Assembly (NCBI RefSeq): GCF_009601505.1
Contig: NZ_WITC01000023.1
Span: 57,964 to 121,963 of the forward strand
Origin: Sinorhizobium terangae
Lineage (GTDB): Bacteria; Pseudomonadota; Alphaproteobacteria; Rhizobiales; Rhizobiaceae
Direction of reading: 5' to 3'
Length of the DNA stretch: 64,000 nucleotides
The notes under the pieces were generated by a model. The model saw nothing but the letters and a program-made list of their open reading frames with translations, made no database searches and was not told the DNA's origin. Shown piece after piece: positions 51,261 through 62,100 of this stretch (positions within the stretch are counted from its first letter, which is position 1; each line of letters begins with the position of its first letter). The translations under genes were made by a program, and so were the position numbers.

Positions 51261-52289
51261 TTAGCTAGCGAGAGCGGTAATCTTCCGCGCGATCTCTTCA
51301 ACCGGCAGGACGAAATCGACGAGGCCGGCGCTGATCGCCGATTTCGGCATTCCGAAGACGATCGAGCTCTTCTCATCCTGAGCGATCACCTTTCCGCCCG
51401 CCACATGCAGCGCCCGAAGACCCTCGGTACCGTCATCGCCCATCCCCGTCAGAATGACCGCGAGGGACTCAGCCCTGAAGGAGCGGGCGATCGAGCCGAA
51501 GAGATAGGACCCCGAGGGCTTGAAACCCTGGATGGGAGCCTCGTCCACGACGCGCAGGCGCGATTTGCCCGAGACGCCGAGCTGATGGCCATCCGGAGCG
51601 AGATAAACCGTCCCGGGTCTCAGTCGTTCGCCGTTCGCTCCAACCTTCACCTTAAGCGCAACCATTGAATCGAGGGATGCGGCAACACCGTCGATGAAGC
51701 CATTTGACATATGCTGCACGATGAGAATGGGCGCGGGAAAATCGGCGGGCAAGTCCTTCAATATCGAACGGATCGCTGCCGGCCCGCCGGTGGAGGCGGC
51801 GATGGCCACAATGCCGATCGGCGAGCTGGCGACCGGTCGCGCAGCGCCTTCGGCCGGCAGATCTCCGCTTGTCTTCTTGCGCCACTGGCGAACGACCTTG
51901 ACCTGTGCCATGGCCTTGATCGTGGAGAGGAATTTGTCGATTGCAGCTTGTTCGAGGGACGCGTCGGATGCGGTCGGCGCCGGGATGACCGCGAGCGCGC
52001 CCGCGTCGAGTGCGCGCGCGGACAAGGCGCCCAATTGCGAACCGTCTTGATATGACACCATCACGACTGGCGTCGGCGCGGTGATCATGATCTCCCTGAC
52101 GGTTTCGGCAGTGTCGTTGTCGCGGAGCTCCACTGCGACGATGTCCGGCAAAAGTTTGCCGGTTATCCTTACCGCGTCCTTGCCGCTTCTTGCGACACCC
52201 ACGAGCTCCACTGCAGGGTCGCTCCCAGCCGCCTTGTTGACGAGTTGTTCAAGGCCGGGCGTCGACGTCGCAAGTAGAATACGTGTCAT
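51261..52289 (-). CDS. cheB: CheB-type chemoreceptor methylesterase with degenerate receiver, 342 aa
   Basis: The C-terminal methylesterase (about 155-340) has the triad S166 (AASTGGP), H193 (VQHMSNG) and D285/D286 (GMGDDGTEG). The N-terminal receiver-like domain lacks the acidic pair normally found near its start (LLATST), and E54 stands where the phosphorylated Asp should be. The enzyme should remove methyl groups from the neighbouring MCP, but normal control by CheA phosphorylation looks lost or replaced. It is the last gene of a minus-strand chemosensory operon, nine bases after cheA. In Wsp-type systems the matching protein is WspF. Confidence 0.92.
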   Translation of the reverse strand: MTRILLATSTPGLEQLVNKAAGSDPAVELVGVARSGKDAVRITGKLLPDIVAVELRDNDTAETVREIMITAPTPVVMVSYQDGSQLGALSARALDAGALAVIPAPTASDASLEQAAIDKFLSTIKAMAQVKVVRQWRKKTSGDLPAEGAARPVASSPIGIVAIAASTGGPAAIRSILKDLPADFPAPILIVQHMSNGFIDGVAASLDSMVALKVKVGANGERLRPGTVYLAPDGHQLGVSGKSRLRVVDEAPIQGFKPSGSYLFGSIARSFRAESLAVILTGMGDDGTEGLRALHVAGGKVIAQDEKSSIVFGMPKSAISAGLVDFVLPVEEIARKITALAS

Positions 52290-52298
52290 CCCTCGTCC

Positions 52299-54437
52299 TC
52301 ACACAACCCGGCGCATCGTTTCCAGGAAATGCTGCGCATCGAACTGGTCCTTCCTGAGATAGGCATTTGCGCCGGCACGCAGCCCTTGTATCTTGTCTTC
52401 AAGCGTTTCCCGGCCGGTCACGAGGACAACGGGCGTGTCGGGGAAACGCTCCGATCGACGAATGGCCTTGGTGAGTTCGAAGCCGTTCATGGCCGGCATA
52501 TCGACGTCCGCGACAACCATGTCGGCGCCGCGGTCACGAAGCACGTCCAATGCTTGCTTGCCATTGCTCGCCATCGCGACATCGTAGCCTGCGCCCTCCA
52601 GGATGAGTTTCACCAACGTCCGCACGTATTTTGAATCGTCGACGACGAGCACCTTGCGACGCGCTGCCGGAACCGGTTGGAGGACGCGCGCGCGGCCTGG
52701 TGATCGTGTCTTGGCGGCGGTCTCGGCGATCACTGCGATGTTCAGGAGGAGCGCGATACGCCCGTCAGGCAGCACCATGCCGGCGCTATAGCGACGAACC
52801 TTCGCAAGCCGCGGGCCGAGCGGGCGTGCGAGAAGCTCCCGCTCGCCGATAACGGCATCGACGAGTACCGCTACGGGCCCGCCCGGAGCGTCGACCACGA
52901 CTGCCGGCAAGGCCTGCCAGGCAGCGCTGCGCCCCGGTCGCATCCCGAGCCAATCGGCAAGATCCACAAAGGGCATCGGACCGGAAGGGGCGCTGACGAC
53001 GCACCTCTCCTCAGACATTGCGAAGTCTTGCGCGTGAATGCGTATCACCCGCCAGACCGAGGCAGTATCAATCGCAAACACATGCTCCCCAGCGATGACT
53101 TCCAGTGCGCGAACCGTCGCCAGCGTCAGGGGCAGCGTGAGGGTGAAGGCGGCACCTCCTGTCGGCACCTGCGACACCTCCGCTGTGCCACGCAGCCTTT
53201 CAACATTGCGCTTGACGATATCGAGGCCTATCCCGCGTCCCGATAAGCTGGTGACCGTCGCGGACGTCGAGACGCCAGGCTCGAAGACATGCCGCAGGAG
53301 CGCCGCTTCGTCATTCACTTCTGGCAGATGTTCGCCCGCTGCCTTGCTGAGGAAGGCTACATCCAGACCGCAGCCGTCATCCTCGACACGCACCTGCATC
53401 CGGTCTCCAAAGATGGCGGCCGCGATCAGGACTTTGCCCTTTTCCGGTTTTCCCGCTGCCCGGCGCTCCTCCGGCGGCAGGATGCCATGCGCGACCGCAT
53501 TGCGCACGAGATGGCGCAGCGCGTCCTGCAGCCCCGAAAGGATGGAGCGGTCGATCTCGATCTCTCCGCCCTTGATTTCCAGTTCTGCCAACTTCCCCGA
53601 TGCCGCCGCCATGTCCCGCACGATGCGGTCGAGTCCCTTGCAGGCCTCCGCAAAAGGCTGCGTGCGCGCGTGTCGCACTTCGTGGTCAAGTGCCGTCGCG
53701 GCACTGTGCATCACCCTCACGTCCTGGCGCAGCGATGTGGCAAGCTGACGCAGTCCGTTCTCAATGCTAGCCGCCTGAGCAGCGAACTCGGGGCCGACCC
53801 CACGCAGTTTCCGCGCCTGCTCCCTCAGCAAGGACGCCTCCTCGGCGTGGCGCCGTATAGTCCCGTTGAAGGACAGTAATTCGCCGCTTCTGTAGAGAAG
53901 GGTATCCAGTCGATCGGCGGTGACGCGCATTGAGCCGTCGGTATCGCTAGAGCGAACCGGCACCTTCAAACCCCCGTAAGGTGGACCGGACTTCGGCTTG
54001 TCGCCGCGGTGATCCGTTCTTCTCGCTACAGCGGCCTTCAGCGCATCGATTACGCTCTCACCATGCGTCGGCGGAGGGGTTTCGCCGGCCTCCAGGAACT
54101 GAGCCGCATCCCTGATTGCGTCTGCGGCCGACAGAAGCAGATCCAGTTTGGTTTTTTCGAGCACGATCTGCTCATTCAACGTGATGGAGAGTATCTCTTC
54201 CATCCAGTGACAAATCGCTTCTACTCCCCGCACCCGGAGCAGCCCGGCCGCTCCCTTGAGGCTATGCGCCGTCCGTAGAAGCTGCTCCTGCAGGCGGAGC
54301 TTCTCATCGGCCTCGCCGGTGTCCTCAATGGCGAGCAAAGCCTGCTCCATGTCGGATGCACGTTCCCCCACCTCCTGGATGAACATGTGCAGCAGTTCCC
54401 GGTGGAATTCTTCGGGTTTCGTCATGTCAGTTGCCAT
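52299..54437 (-). CDS. cheA: Hybrid CheA histidine kinase with C-terminal receiver (WspE-like), 712 aa
   Basis: Hpt domain with phospho-accepting H58 ([11 protein letters not shown]), no clear P2 domain, a dimerisation helix region, a GHKL ATPase ([26 protein letters not shown]), a CheW-like domain (about 445-580), and a receiver (about 594-712) with D644 in VVADVDMP. In the N-box the usual Asp/Glu before His is Ala. CheA-REC hybrids are typical of Wsp, Frz and other alternative chemosensory systems. The ATG at 54437 overlaps the MCP stop by 11 bases; a second ATG at 54425 is possible. Its phosphoryl group probably goes to its own receiver and/or the LuxR-type regulator at 58248. Confidence 0.93.
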   Translation of the reverse strand: MATDMTKPEEFHRELLHMFIQEVGERASDMEQALLAIEDTGEADEKLRLQEQLLRTAHSLKGAAGLLRVRGVEAICHWMEEILSITLNEQIVLEKTKLDLLLSAADAIRDAAQFLEAGETPPPTHGESVIDALKAAVARRTDHRGDKPKSGPPYGGLKVPVRSSDTDGSMRVTADRLDTLLYRSGELLSFNGTIRRHAEEASLLREQARKLRGVGPEFAAQAASIENGLRQLATSLRQDVRVMHSAATALDHEVRHARTQPFAEACKGLDRIVRDMAAASGKLAELEIKGGEIEIDRSILSGLQDALRHLVRNAVAHGILPPEERRAAGKPEKGKVLIAAAIFGDRMQVRVEDDGCGLDVAFLSKAAGEHLPEVNDEAALLRHVFEPGVSTSATVTSLSGRGIGLDIVKRNVERLRGTAEVSQVPTGGAAFTLTLPLTLATVRALEVIAGEHVFAIDTASVWRVIRIHAQDFAMSEERCVVSAPSGPMPFVDLADWLGMRPGRSAAWQALPAVVVDAPGGPVAVLVDAVIGERELLARPLGPRLAKVRRYSAGMVLPDGRIALLLNIAVIAETAAKTRSPGRARVLQPVPAARRKVLVVDDSKYVRTLVKLILEGAGYDVAMASNGKQALDVLRDRGADMVVADVDMPAMNGFELTKAIRRSERFPDTPVVLVTGRETLEDKIQGLRAGANAYLRKDQFDAQHFLETMRRVV

Positions 54438-56052
54438 GGTCAGCGAGCATTTCCTTCAGCCTCGAGCCCAACTCGTTGAGATCTTTCGCGGCCTCCTCCG
54501 CCTGCCGGATCGCCGAGAGATTCTGGCTGCTCGCCTGCTCGATGTAATGCATCGCGTCGTGAATATGCTTCATGCCCGCTTTTTGCTGGCCCGCTGAAGC
54601 GGCGATCTGGGCGACCGAGCGCGCCGAGTCGGCAACGATCGACTCGAGCTGCCGGATCGTTTCGCCCGCTTCGTTCACCGTCTCGAGGGCGCGACTGACA
54701 CTCTTCGTGCCATCCTCGGCGCCAATCACCGCCGCGTTCGTCGCTTTTTGGATCTCCATCAGAATTCGACGGACCCGGGTGGTCGCGGACTTCGACTGGT
54801 CAGCAAGTGTCCTGATCTCACTGGCGACGACACTGAAACCTCTTCCGTGCTCGCCGGCGCGCGACGCCTCGATGGCAGCATTCAGCGCCAACAGGTTCGT
54901 CTGGTCCGCGATTTCGGCGACGACCGAGACGATCTCGCCGATTTCCAGGCTGTTTTCCGCCAAGGAAAGAATGTCTCCGGCAATCGCTTCCGTGCGTGCG
55001 CTCACCGTATGCATCACCTGCACCGTATCATCGAGCGCTCTGCGGCCTTCATTGCTGATCTTGACGGCCTGGTCATAGGAGGTCGCAACCTGTTGCGCAC
55101 GCTGCGCCGCCTGCTCGGACGTCTGCAGTACCTCATCGACGCTTGTAACTGTTTGGGCGACGGCCGACGATTGCTCACGCATGCCTTCGACCTGTTGGGT
55201 GGTTCCGGCGAGGATCTCGGCGGCGGACGACGAAAGGTGTTGCGCCGTTTCCGAGATCATGACGAGTAGTTCTTCAAGCCTCTCCCTGCCGCTTCGTTCA
55301 CTGTCGATCATTCCAGCTAGCCTTGCGGTCATGGCATTGAAGGAACCCCCGAGAATTGCGAGCTCGTCGGTGCCTTCCACAGGGGCCTTCTGCGCCAGGT
55401 CACCGGCAGCGATCTTTTCGGCCAAACTGGCGAGCGCGCGAGTACGCCGCACAAGGCGACGCGTGACGCGCAGTACGTGGAGGAGCATCAGAACCGCGAG
55501 AACCGAAAAACCAAGCTGCAACACCTGCGAGCGCTGGAGCCGCGCGACTCCCGCCTGCTCGATTTGGCTGATCAATTCGTCTATTCGCGCGGCAAAGGTC
55601 CTGACCTTTGGGTCGAGCTCATTCAATGCGGCGTGATCGATCGGCGCATTGGCGATGGCTCTTTCCAGAGCGGGCCTCACCTCCCCCCGCCATTGTTGCC
55701 GGGCTCGTTCAAGCTGCGTGAGGGCGGCAGGATCGGTCGTCGCTTCCAGCCCCAATGTTTCGTCACCAGTGACCAGGCTCGTAAGCATCCGCTCGTTGCG
55801 GTCCATGAGGCCACGCAATTCGTCGGCAGCGGCGGCGCGAGCGGGGCCGTCCGCTCGTTCCAAGCGCCCGGCTGCATAGATCATCTGGTAGGCGACACGC
55901 TCCTTGCCGAGCGAAGACGTCGCAGCAAGATCGGCCCGCACCCGTTCCAGGGCAAAAAAGCTGGATCCAGCAAGCAGGGCCGCTGCGGCTACGAACAGCA
56001 GCATCGCCAACGCCAATGCGCCATTGAGGCTATTCGCTAGTCGAGGACTCAT
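54427..56052 (-). CDS. Methyl-accepting chemoreceptor with short periplasmic sensor, 541 aa
   Basis: Helix at about 13-33, a helical PilJ/4HB-like periplasmic sensor (about 35-170), helix at about 175-193, HAMP (about 195-248) and a long signalling coiled coil (about 260-541). The hairpin tip [20 protein letters not shown] is intact, so it can engage CheA and CheW. The sensor has no cysteines or obvious ligand site; such helical sensors respond to surface contact or small ligands. It overlaps cheW by 23 bases and cheA by 11, so all three are translated together. In Wsp terms this is WspA. Confidence 0.93.
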   Translation of the reverse strand: MSPRLANSLNGALALAMLLFVAAAALLAGSSFFALERVRADLAATSSLGKERVAYQMIYAAGRLERADGPARAAAADELRGLMDRNERMLTSLVTGDETLGLEATTDPAALTQLERARQQWRGEVRPALERAIANAPIDHAALNELDPKVRTFAARIDELISQIEQAGVARLQRSQVLQLGFSVLAVLMLLHVLRVTRRLVRRTRALASLAEKIAAGDLAQKAPVEGTDELAILGGSFNAMTARLAGMIDSERSGRERLEELLVMISETAQHLSSSAAEILAGTTQQVEGMREQSSAVAQTVTSVDEVLQTSEQAAQRAQQVATSYDQAVKISNEGRRALDDTVQVMHTVSARTEAIAGDILSLAENSLEIGEIVSVVAEIADQTNLLALNAAIEASRAGEHGRGFSVVASEIRTLADQSKSATTRVRRILMEIQKATNAAVIGAEDGTKSVSRALETVNEAGETIRQLESIVADSARSVAQIAASAGQQKAGMKHIHDAMHYIEQASSQNLSAIRQAEEAAKDLNELGSRLKEMLADHGN

Positions 56053-56698
56053 GGATATCGGTCCTTACCGTCTCGTCGTCGGCGATGATCTGCACATCCT
56101 CAAGAAAGAATTGGCGGTCGTTCAATAGAATGTAGCCGTCCACAATGACCGTTCCGGCCTGCGTCGTTCCGCGATACCAAGCTTTATCGCCGGGACCGGC
56201 CGTTGCCGTGCCGATTTTCTCCGAGGGAAGCATCAATATCGCCGGCGCGGCGTCAGACAGGATCAAGAACTCAGGGTGCGTCTCTCCGCATACGATCGCC
56301 CAGTCATTGGCCGCGCCGGCTCGTCGGGGGAGGTCGAGCAGTCCGCATAGATCGAAGACGGGAAGCAACTGGCCGCGCAAATCATGGATGCCATAGGCAT
56401 GCGGGGGCATACCAGGAAGCGGACTGACGCGTGGCTTCGAAACGATTTCGCAAACGTAGCGAATTTCCAGGGCAAACTCGCGATCCGCTAGCATGAAGGT
56501 CACAAGGCCTACCGCCTGCTCTTCACTCAGCCCGGCGAACGCATCGCCGGCCGATCGTGATGTTTGCTCATTCGGCGCGCCCGGATCTTGTTGTGCCGTT
56601 TCCAAAAGCGCCTCCGTCTGCTCTATCGCCGCCGCCATGCGCCTTCTGACGGCAGTCCAGTCGACCGGGCGAGCGGCGGGCCGGGAGGGTGTCGTCAT
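56030..56698 (-). CDS. cheW: CheW-type coupling protein with N-terminal extension, 222 aa
   Basis: The CheW domain spans about 70-215: [39 protein letters not shown] (the conserved receptor/kinase-binding loop), and a final strand [13 protein letters not shown]. About 65 residues precede it, an Arg-rich helix and an acidic linker. The ATG at 56696-56698 overlaps the cheR stop (ATGA) and has GGGAGCGAAGG upstream; a longer open frame reaching into cheR was not used. It links the MCP to CheA. Confidence 0.92.
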   Translation of the reverse strand: MTTPSRPAARPVDWTAVRRRMAAAIEQTEALLETAQQDPGAPNEQTSRSAGDAFAGLSEEQAVGLVTFMLADREFALEIRYVCEIVSKPRVSPLPGMPPHAYGIHDLRGQLLPVFDLCGLLDLPRRAGAANDWAIVCGETHPEFLILSDAAPAILMLPSEKIGTATAGPGDKAWYRGTTQAGTVIVDGYILLNDRQFFLEDVQIIADDETVRTDIHESSTSE

Positions 56699-58059
56699 GG
56701 GCCTTCGCTCCCTGGACTTTGCCGGATCTTGCCGATTTCCCGCTGCGCACGCTCCGCGAGATGTCCGGCCGTCGTCTCGGGCATCAGGGAGACGCGTTCC
56801 TGCGGCGGACGAGAGATGCAAATCAGGCGCACGTTTTCGAAGCTTCGGAGGGCCGCTTGCGGGTCGCTGTCTTTGAGACAGGCACCGAGAAAGAATTGCG
56901 CGGCTGCCAGAGTGCTGTCCAGATAGACCACGCGTCGCAGCGCCGCGGCAGCCGCGGCGGTTTCTTCGTTGGCCATCTGAGAGAGCGCGTGGAGGAAATG
57001 TAGCTCCGCCGAGAGCGGGTGGCTTTCCGTCGCTTGCGCAGCAAGCCGCGCGGCTTCGCGAGTCTCACCCATATCGAAATGCGAGCGGATTTGCCGGGCA
57101 ATAGCCTTGAAGGTTTGGTCGCCGAGCTCTTTTCGCGCATCGCCAACACAAGCTCGAACAGGCGGCACGTGCGCGACAGGTTTTTTGGTCTGACCGTGCA
57201 CGGAGGTCGCACATGAGATGGAACTCCTGGTCGCGTGTGGATGGGCTATGATGCGCCGATAGACAACACCGGCAGGTGTGACCGAAGTCTCGAATGGTGC
57301 GTATTTCCACAAAGGTGGATCGGCGGGTGCCGTCAACAGCCAGCCTCCATCGGCGAGGCAGGCGAGTAGCTGACGCGCAATCCGGGGCACCGCGATCGCG
57401 TCGAGATGGACGAGCACGTTGCGGCAAAGGATCAAATCGAAGTCAGCCAATTGCTTTTCCGGCGCCGGAAGCTCGTCTGTACCAAGGTTCAGGTGAGCGA
57501 ACTCGACCCGCCGGCGCAGTCGTTCGTGCAGTCGAAATCCTTCATCGCATGAGGTGAAATGGCGTTTTCTTTGCTTGTGATCCGTATTCCTCAAGGACCA
57601 TTCGCCATATTCGGCCGCCTTCGCGATGGCGAGCGCCCTCCTGGAGATGTCGGCTGCACTTATTCGAACATCCCCCAAAAGACCTTCCTCGTCGCAGAGA
57701 ATGGCAAGGGAGTAGGGCTCCTCACCCGTTGCACAGCCAAGGCTCCAGATCCGGACGGGAGAGCCATCGGACTGCCGTCGCCGCAGTTCGGGAAGGATTG
57801 TTTGCCGTATAAGCTGGAATTGATCTGGACCCCGAAAGAAATGCGTTTCTCCGACCGTGATCGCAGCGACCGCATCGTCGGTCAATTCCGCGTCCAGCCC
57901 CAGCCGATCGAGAAACAACCGGCTGTCGCCAATCCCACGCCGCACCATGAGCCGAGCGATCGCCGAAGCGACGTACCCTTTTCGGGAGGCTGGAAGACTG
58001 AGGCCGACCCTGTAGGCAACCTGTTCAGCGAAGTTTGAGGACGGCGCGTGTCCTGTCAC
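56695..58059 (-). CDS. cheR: CheR-type receptor methyltransferase with C-terminal TPR-like region (WspC-like), 454 aa
   Basis: A CheR domain (about 10-265): an N-terminal helical part with TVGETHFFRGPDQF, then SAM-binding LGCATGEEPYSLA and ISAADISRRAL, and FDLILCRNVLVHL. After a linker, residues about 320-420 form TPR-like helices (ARLAAQATESHPLSAELHFL; ALRRVVYLDSTLAAAQFFLG). This layout is that of WspC/FrzF-type enzymes. The start is GTG at 58057-58059, with AAGGGGG six bases upstream. It is first in the cheR-cheW-mcp-cheA-cheB operon and methylates the MCP. Confidence 0.92.
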   Translation of the reverse strand: MTGHAPSSNFAEQVAYRVGLSLPASRKGYVASAIARLMVRRGIGDSRLFLDRLGLDAELTDDAVAAITVGETHFFRGPDQFQLIRQTILPELRRRQSDGSPVRIWSLGCATGEEPYSLAILCDEEGLLGDVRISAADISRRALAIAKAAEYGEWSLRNTDHKQRKRHFTSCDEGFRLHERLRRRVEFAHLNLGTDELPAPEKQLADFDLILCRNVLVHLDAIAVPRIARQLLACLADGGWLLTAPADPPLWKYAPFETSVTPAGVVYRRIIAHPHATRSSISCATSVHGQTKKPVAHVPPVRACVGDARKELGDQTFKAIARQIRSHFDMGETREAARLAAQATESHPLSAELHFLHALSQMANEETAAAAAALRRVVYLDSTLAAAQFFLGACLKDSDPQAALRSFENVRLICISRPPQERVSLMPETTAGHLAERAQREIGKIRQSPGSEGP

Positions 58060-58247
58060 CGGACACCCCCTTGCTCATTTGCCGGGCAGGCGCGAAGCGG
58101 GGGGCGGGATATGCTAGCTGTCGAAGCATGCTGGCGCATTTCGTTCCACATTCGTTTCCGTTGTTGTCGTCATTACGTCTTGGCATGCATTTACGCTACT
58201 CATCCGGATGGCTTAGACGGCGGCCTGTCCGACCGGACTATGTCGGC

Positions 58248-58931
58248 CTAGCTTTCGGTCATGGGCAACAGGCGCGCCCCTGCGGCGGCCGCCTCCTGGC
58301 GGTTCCTGACCCGCAGACTGCGGAAGAGTGCTGCCATATGGATCTTCACGGTACCCTCGCCGAGGTTCAGCTTGCGGGCGATTTCCTTGTTCGAGAGCCC
58401 CTGCACAAGGAGCAGGAGAACCTCGCGCTGCCTTGGCGTGAGGAACTCGATCGTGCGATGGCTCCGCTCGTCCTGGTTTCCGCGGACGAGCGGAGGGACA
58501 CCTGCTTCTTCGGGAGGGGAGGCGCGGCCCGCGATCGAAGGCGGCACATAAACTGCGCCGTTGAGAACGGCGCCTAGTGCTTCGGCAAGCTCGGTCGCCC
58601 CGAGGCCCTTTGGCACATAGCCGTTTATGCCGGCCGTGAGGGCGGACAATATGTCCGATCGACGGGACGATGCCGAAACCACAACGACCTTCAGTTCGGG
58701 GTGAACATCGCGTACGGCAGCGAGGCTGGCTGCACTCTGCATCCCCGGCATCGCCAAATCGAACAACGCCAACAATATGTCGCCGCGCCCACTGAGTCTT
58801 TCAACGGCTTCATCGAGCGACCCTGCATCGATGATCTCCGTGAATTGCAGTTTGCTCTTCAGGATGAAGCCGAGCGCGATCCGGAAGAATTCATCATCAT
58901 CGGCAATAAGTGCGACGCGTGAGGCATTCAT
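58248..58931 (-). CDS. NarL/FixJ-type response regulator, 227 aa
   Basis: A receiver with acidic pair DDDE near residues 11-14, phospho-accepting D58 in LALFDLAMPG and a conserved Lys in YVPKGLG. A linker precedes a LuxR-type helix-turn-helix (LTPRQREVLLLLVQGLSNKE, then LGEGTVKIHMAAL). The ATG at 58931 has GAGGACAAGG upstream. It is 188 bases upstream of cheR on the same strand and is the only stand-alone phospho-output next to the chemosensory genes. It would turn the signal into transcription, possibly of Tad or c-di-GMP genes. Classical Wsp systems use a GGDEF response regulator instead. Confidence 0.92.
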   Translation of the reverse strand: MNASRVALIADDDEFFRIALGFILKSKLQFTEIIDAGSLDEAVERLSGRGDILLALFDLAMPGMQSAASLAAVRDVHPELKVVVVSASSRRSDILSALTAGINGYVPKGLGATELAEALGAVLNGAVYVPPSIAGRASPPEEAGVPPLVRGNQDERSHRTIEFLTPRQREVLLLLVQGLSNKEIARKLNLGEGTVKIHMAALFRSLRVRNRQEAAAAGARLLPMTES

Positions 58932-59146
58932 TACCTTGTCCTCGCCGGTTGTCTGGCGCTTGCGGGCCATCGATTCGGCTCGCCGGCGGTTCCGCAACTA
59001 ACGATCGTCCCGGCGAATGCGTTCCCGTGTATTGCGCGTCAACGCGCAGTAGTACTGAGATTATGCCACACACGTACCACGATGCGTAGGGCTAGATGCT
59101 CCTGATTGGCCCACAAAGCAGTCGCAACGCATGCTGTGCGGCCCCT

Positions 59147-62100
59147 TCAAAGCGAGCCGTCCTCGATCAACCTGGAAATTTCCCCTGCGGGCACGGGGCG
59201 CGAAAAAATATAGCCCTGAACCTCATGGAAACCTTCCGCATTCGCGATCGCCAGTTGATCCTCGGTCTCGATGCCCTCGATCGTCGTGGTCATCCCAAGG
59301 CTCCGGCCAAGCCCGGCGACGGCTCTCACGATTGCAAGCGATTCCTTCCCGTGCGGAAGGTCGCGGACAAAGGCTTGATCCACCTTGATCTTGTCGAAGG
59401 GAAAGGTTCTGAGGTAGCCAAGCGACGAATAGCCCGTTCCGAAATCGTCCATTGCGATTTTTACACCGAGGCTCCGCAAGTCGTGGAGCACTTGGACATT
59501 GTGCTCACTCTCGTCCAGCAGGACCGATTCGGTGATCTCCAATTGCAGGCGCGCGGGATTAAGCCCGGAAGACGAGAGAGCATCGGCCACTGCCTTGACG
59601 AGATTGCGATGTTTGAACTGGACCGGAGAGAGGTTGACTGCGATGCTTACATGCTCCGGCCATAGTGAGGCTTCGCGGCAGGCTTCAGCGAGTATCCACT
59701 CACCAATCGTCACGATCAATGCGGTTTCTTCTGCAATAGGGACGAACTCTGAAGGAGCAATCATCCCTCTTTCCGGATTGCGCCACCTCAATAGCGCTTC
59801 GCATCCCGTTACACGCCGTGATTTTAAGCTGATCAGCGGCTGGTAGAACAGCTCGAATTCGTTCCTTTCGAGGGCGCCCCTAAGTGCAATCTTCATCTTC
59901 TGGTGCGCCTGAAGTTGCGCGTGCATAGCCACATCGAAGCGCCTGTAAGTCCCCCGACCGCTTGACTTGGCGTTATAGAGGGCTATGTCGGCGGCCTTGA
60001 TCAATTCGTCCGCCGAAGTCCCGTCATCCGGCGCAAAAGCAATCCCGACGCTCGCTCCGACAGTCGCGCTCACACCCTCAATGACGAACGGCTCGGAAAG
60101 GGTGTCGATTATCCGTTGGGCGACGCGAAAGGCCTCTTCATGGGTCCTTGCTGCCAAGTATATGATAGCAAACTCGTCACCCCCGAGGCGGGCGACAATG
60201 TCCGTTGCTCTCACAGACTCGACGAGTCGCGAAGATACCTGGCGCAACAAAGCGTCGCCGGCCGGATGCCCAAGAGTGTCGTTGATTGCCTTGAACCCAT
60301 CGAGATCCAGGCACAGCACCGCCATGCGCTGGGACGCGTGCCTCTCGCTTAGCGCCCGATCGAAGGATTCGCGGAAGAACATCCGGTTTGAAAGCCCGGT
60401 AAGCATGTCGTGCCTTGCCATGTGGGCTAGCTGCTTCTGGGCCTGAAGCTTATCTTCCTCTGCTCGACGGCGCTCGGTTATGTCTCGACAGAAAATAGAG
60501 ATGCCGTCTTGCGTCGGGGACGCGCTGGCCTCGATCCATGTGTCGAGCGACGGCAAGTAATCTTCAAAGAAGGACCGAACGCGCCGACTCATGACTTCCT
60601 GGCAGTGCTTGGCAAAATTCCCCTCGATCTCTTTGGGGAACAGCTTCCAGAAGACTTGTCCGAGCGCCTCGTCCCCGATGTTGAGAAGTCGCTTCACGTT
60701 CTCATTCAAGTAGCGAATTCGCCATCCGGCATCTAGGAGCATGACGCTATCCATGGTGCTATCGAGAACCGACGATAGCTGATCGGCCGCGGCCTCGGCC
60801 CTCCTGTGCGCGCGAATGATTTCCTCGCTGGCGCGCTTGGCGTCGGTGATGTCGCGCCAGATCGTAAGCATTCGGACTGGCTTTCCTTCACTTCCCATGA
60901 TGGGGGCCGCGATCACGTCCATGCATCTTTGCGCGCCCTCGGCATCGCGCACCGTGATCTCGAAGCGGGCCGTCTCCCCGGCTCTGACTTTTGCCCAACC
61001 CTCTAGAACCCTTTGTGCGTCCGCGTCGCTGCCGATAACGTCCCATGTCGTTTTCGTAAGCGGATCCCCCTCCGCGTGGCCGAAGATCCGCCGACCGGCC
61101 TTGTTCATAAGCAGCGGCTTTCCGTCCAGATCGAGTACGCGTACACAGTCGGGGCTGCTGTCGAAAATGCTTCTGATGAAGGCCTGCGATTCCTGTTGCG
61201 CGATCTCAGCGGCTCGGCGTTCCGTGATGTCGAGGACCGAGCCTACATATCCCAGAAATGTTCCATCGTCGGCAAAGCGAGGTTGGCCGACATCGATCAC
61301 CCACGCCCACCTGCCATCGGCTCGCCGCAAGCGGTACTCGCTGCGGACCGGCTCCTTACCTGTTGCTGCGTGGAAGAATGTTTCTTGCACTTTCTCCCGG
61401 TCATCGGGATGGATCACATCCACCCAGCCGAAACCAAGGGCCTCGGCTTCCGTTTGGCCGGTGGTCTCAAGCCAGAGGCGATTGAAGAAACTCGTGTCGC
61501 CCGAAGGGTCCGCTACCCAGATCATCACCGGTGCGTCGTCGGCGATCGCCCGGAAACGCGCCTCGCTTTCGCGTAGAGCCTCGACGGCGCGGCGAATATC
61601 GTCGACATCCTCAAGGACGCCATACCAGCGCGCAATTTCTCCAGCGCCGTTGCGCTTGGCCACCGCGCGGCCTCGGAACCAGCGGTAATGACCAGTTGCG
61701 GTCAAAAGCCGATATTCGACATCGAGGGGTTCGCCACTTGAAAGAGAGCGTTGCCACTGCGTGTGAACCATGGCGGCGTCCCGCGGATGCACGGCTTTTG
61801 CCCATCCACGTCCGAGCGTCTCCTTCTCGCCCAATCCGGTAAATTCGGTCCATCGCGGGCCTACTTCCAACACCTCGCCCTTCGCGTCAGCCGTCCAAGG
61901 AACCTGGGGATGCAAGTCTACGAGCGACCGATAGTGCTCTTCGCTGGCGCGCAGTGTTGCTTCGGTCTTACGAAGATGTGTGATTTCGACGATGGCGGCG
62001 ACCAGGAATTTCTCTTCCTTCGCGCCAATCGGTATGCGCACGCAGCGCTTCTTGGTCAGCAGCGTCCGCGTGACGCCGTCTGGCGTGGTGATTTGCTCTT

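Noticed and set aside
56699..56821. Longer cheW start reaching into cheR
   Set aside because: The extra residues are Arg/Ala-rich and overlap the cheR coding end; the ATGA overlap at 56695-56698 with GGGAGCGAAGG is the normal coupled start.
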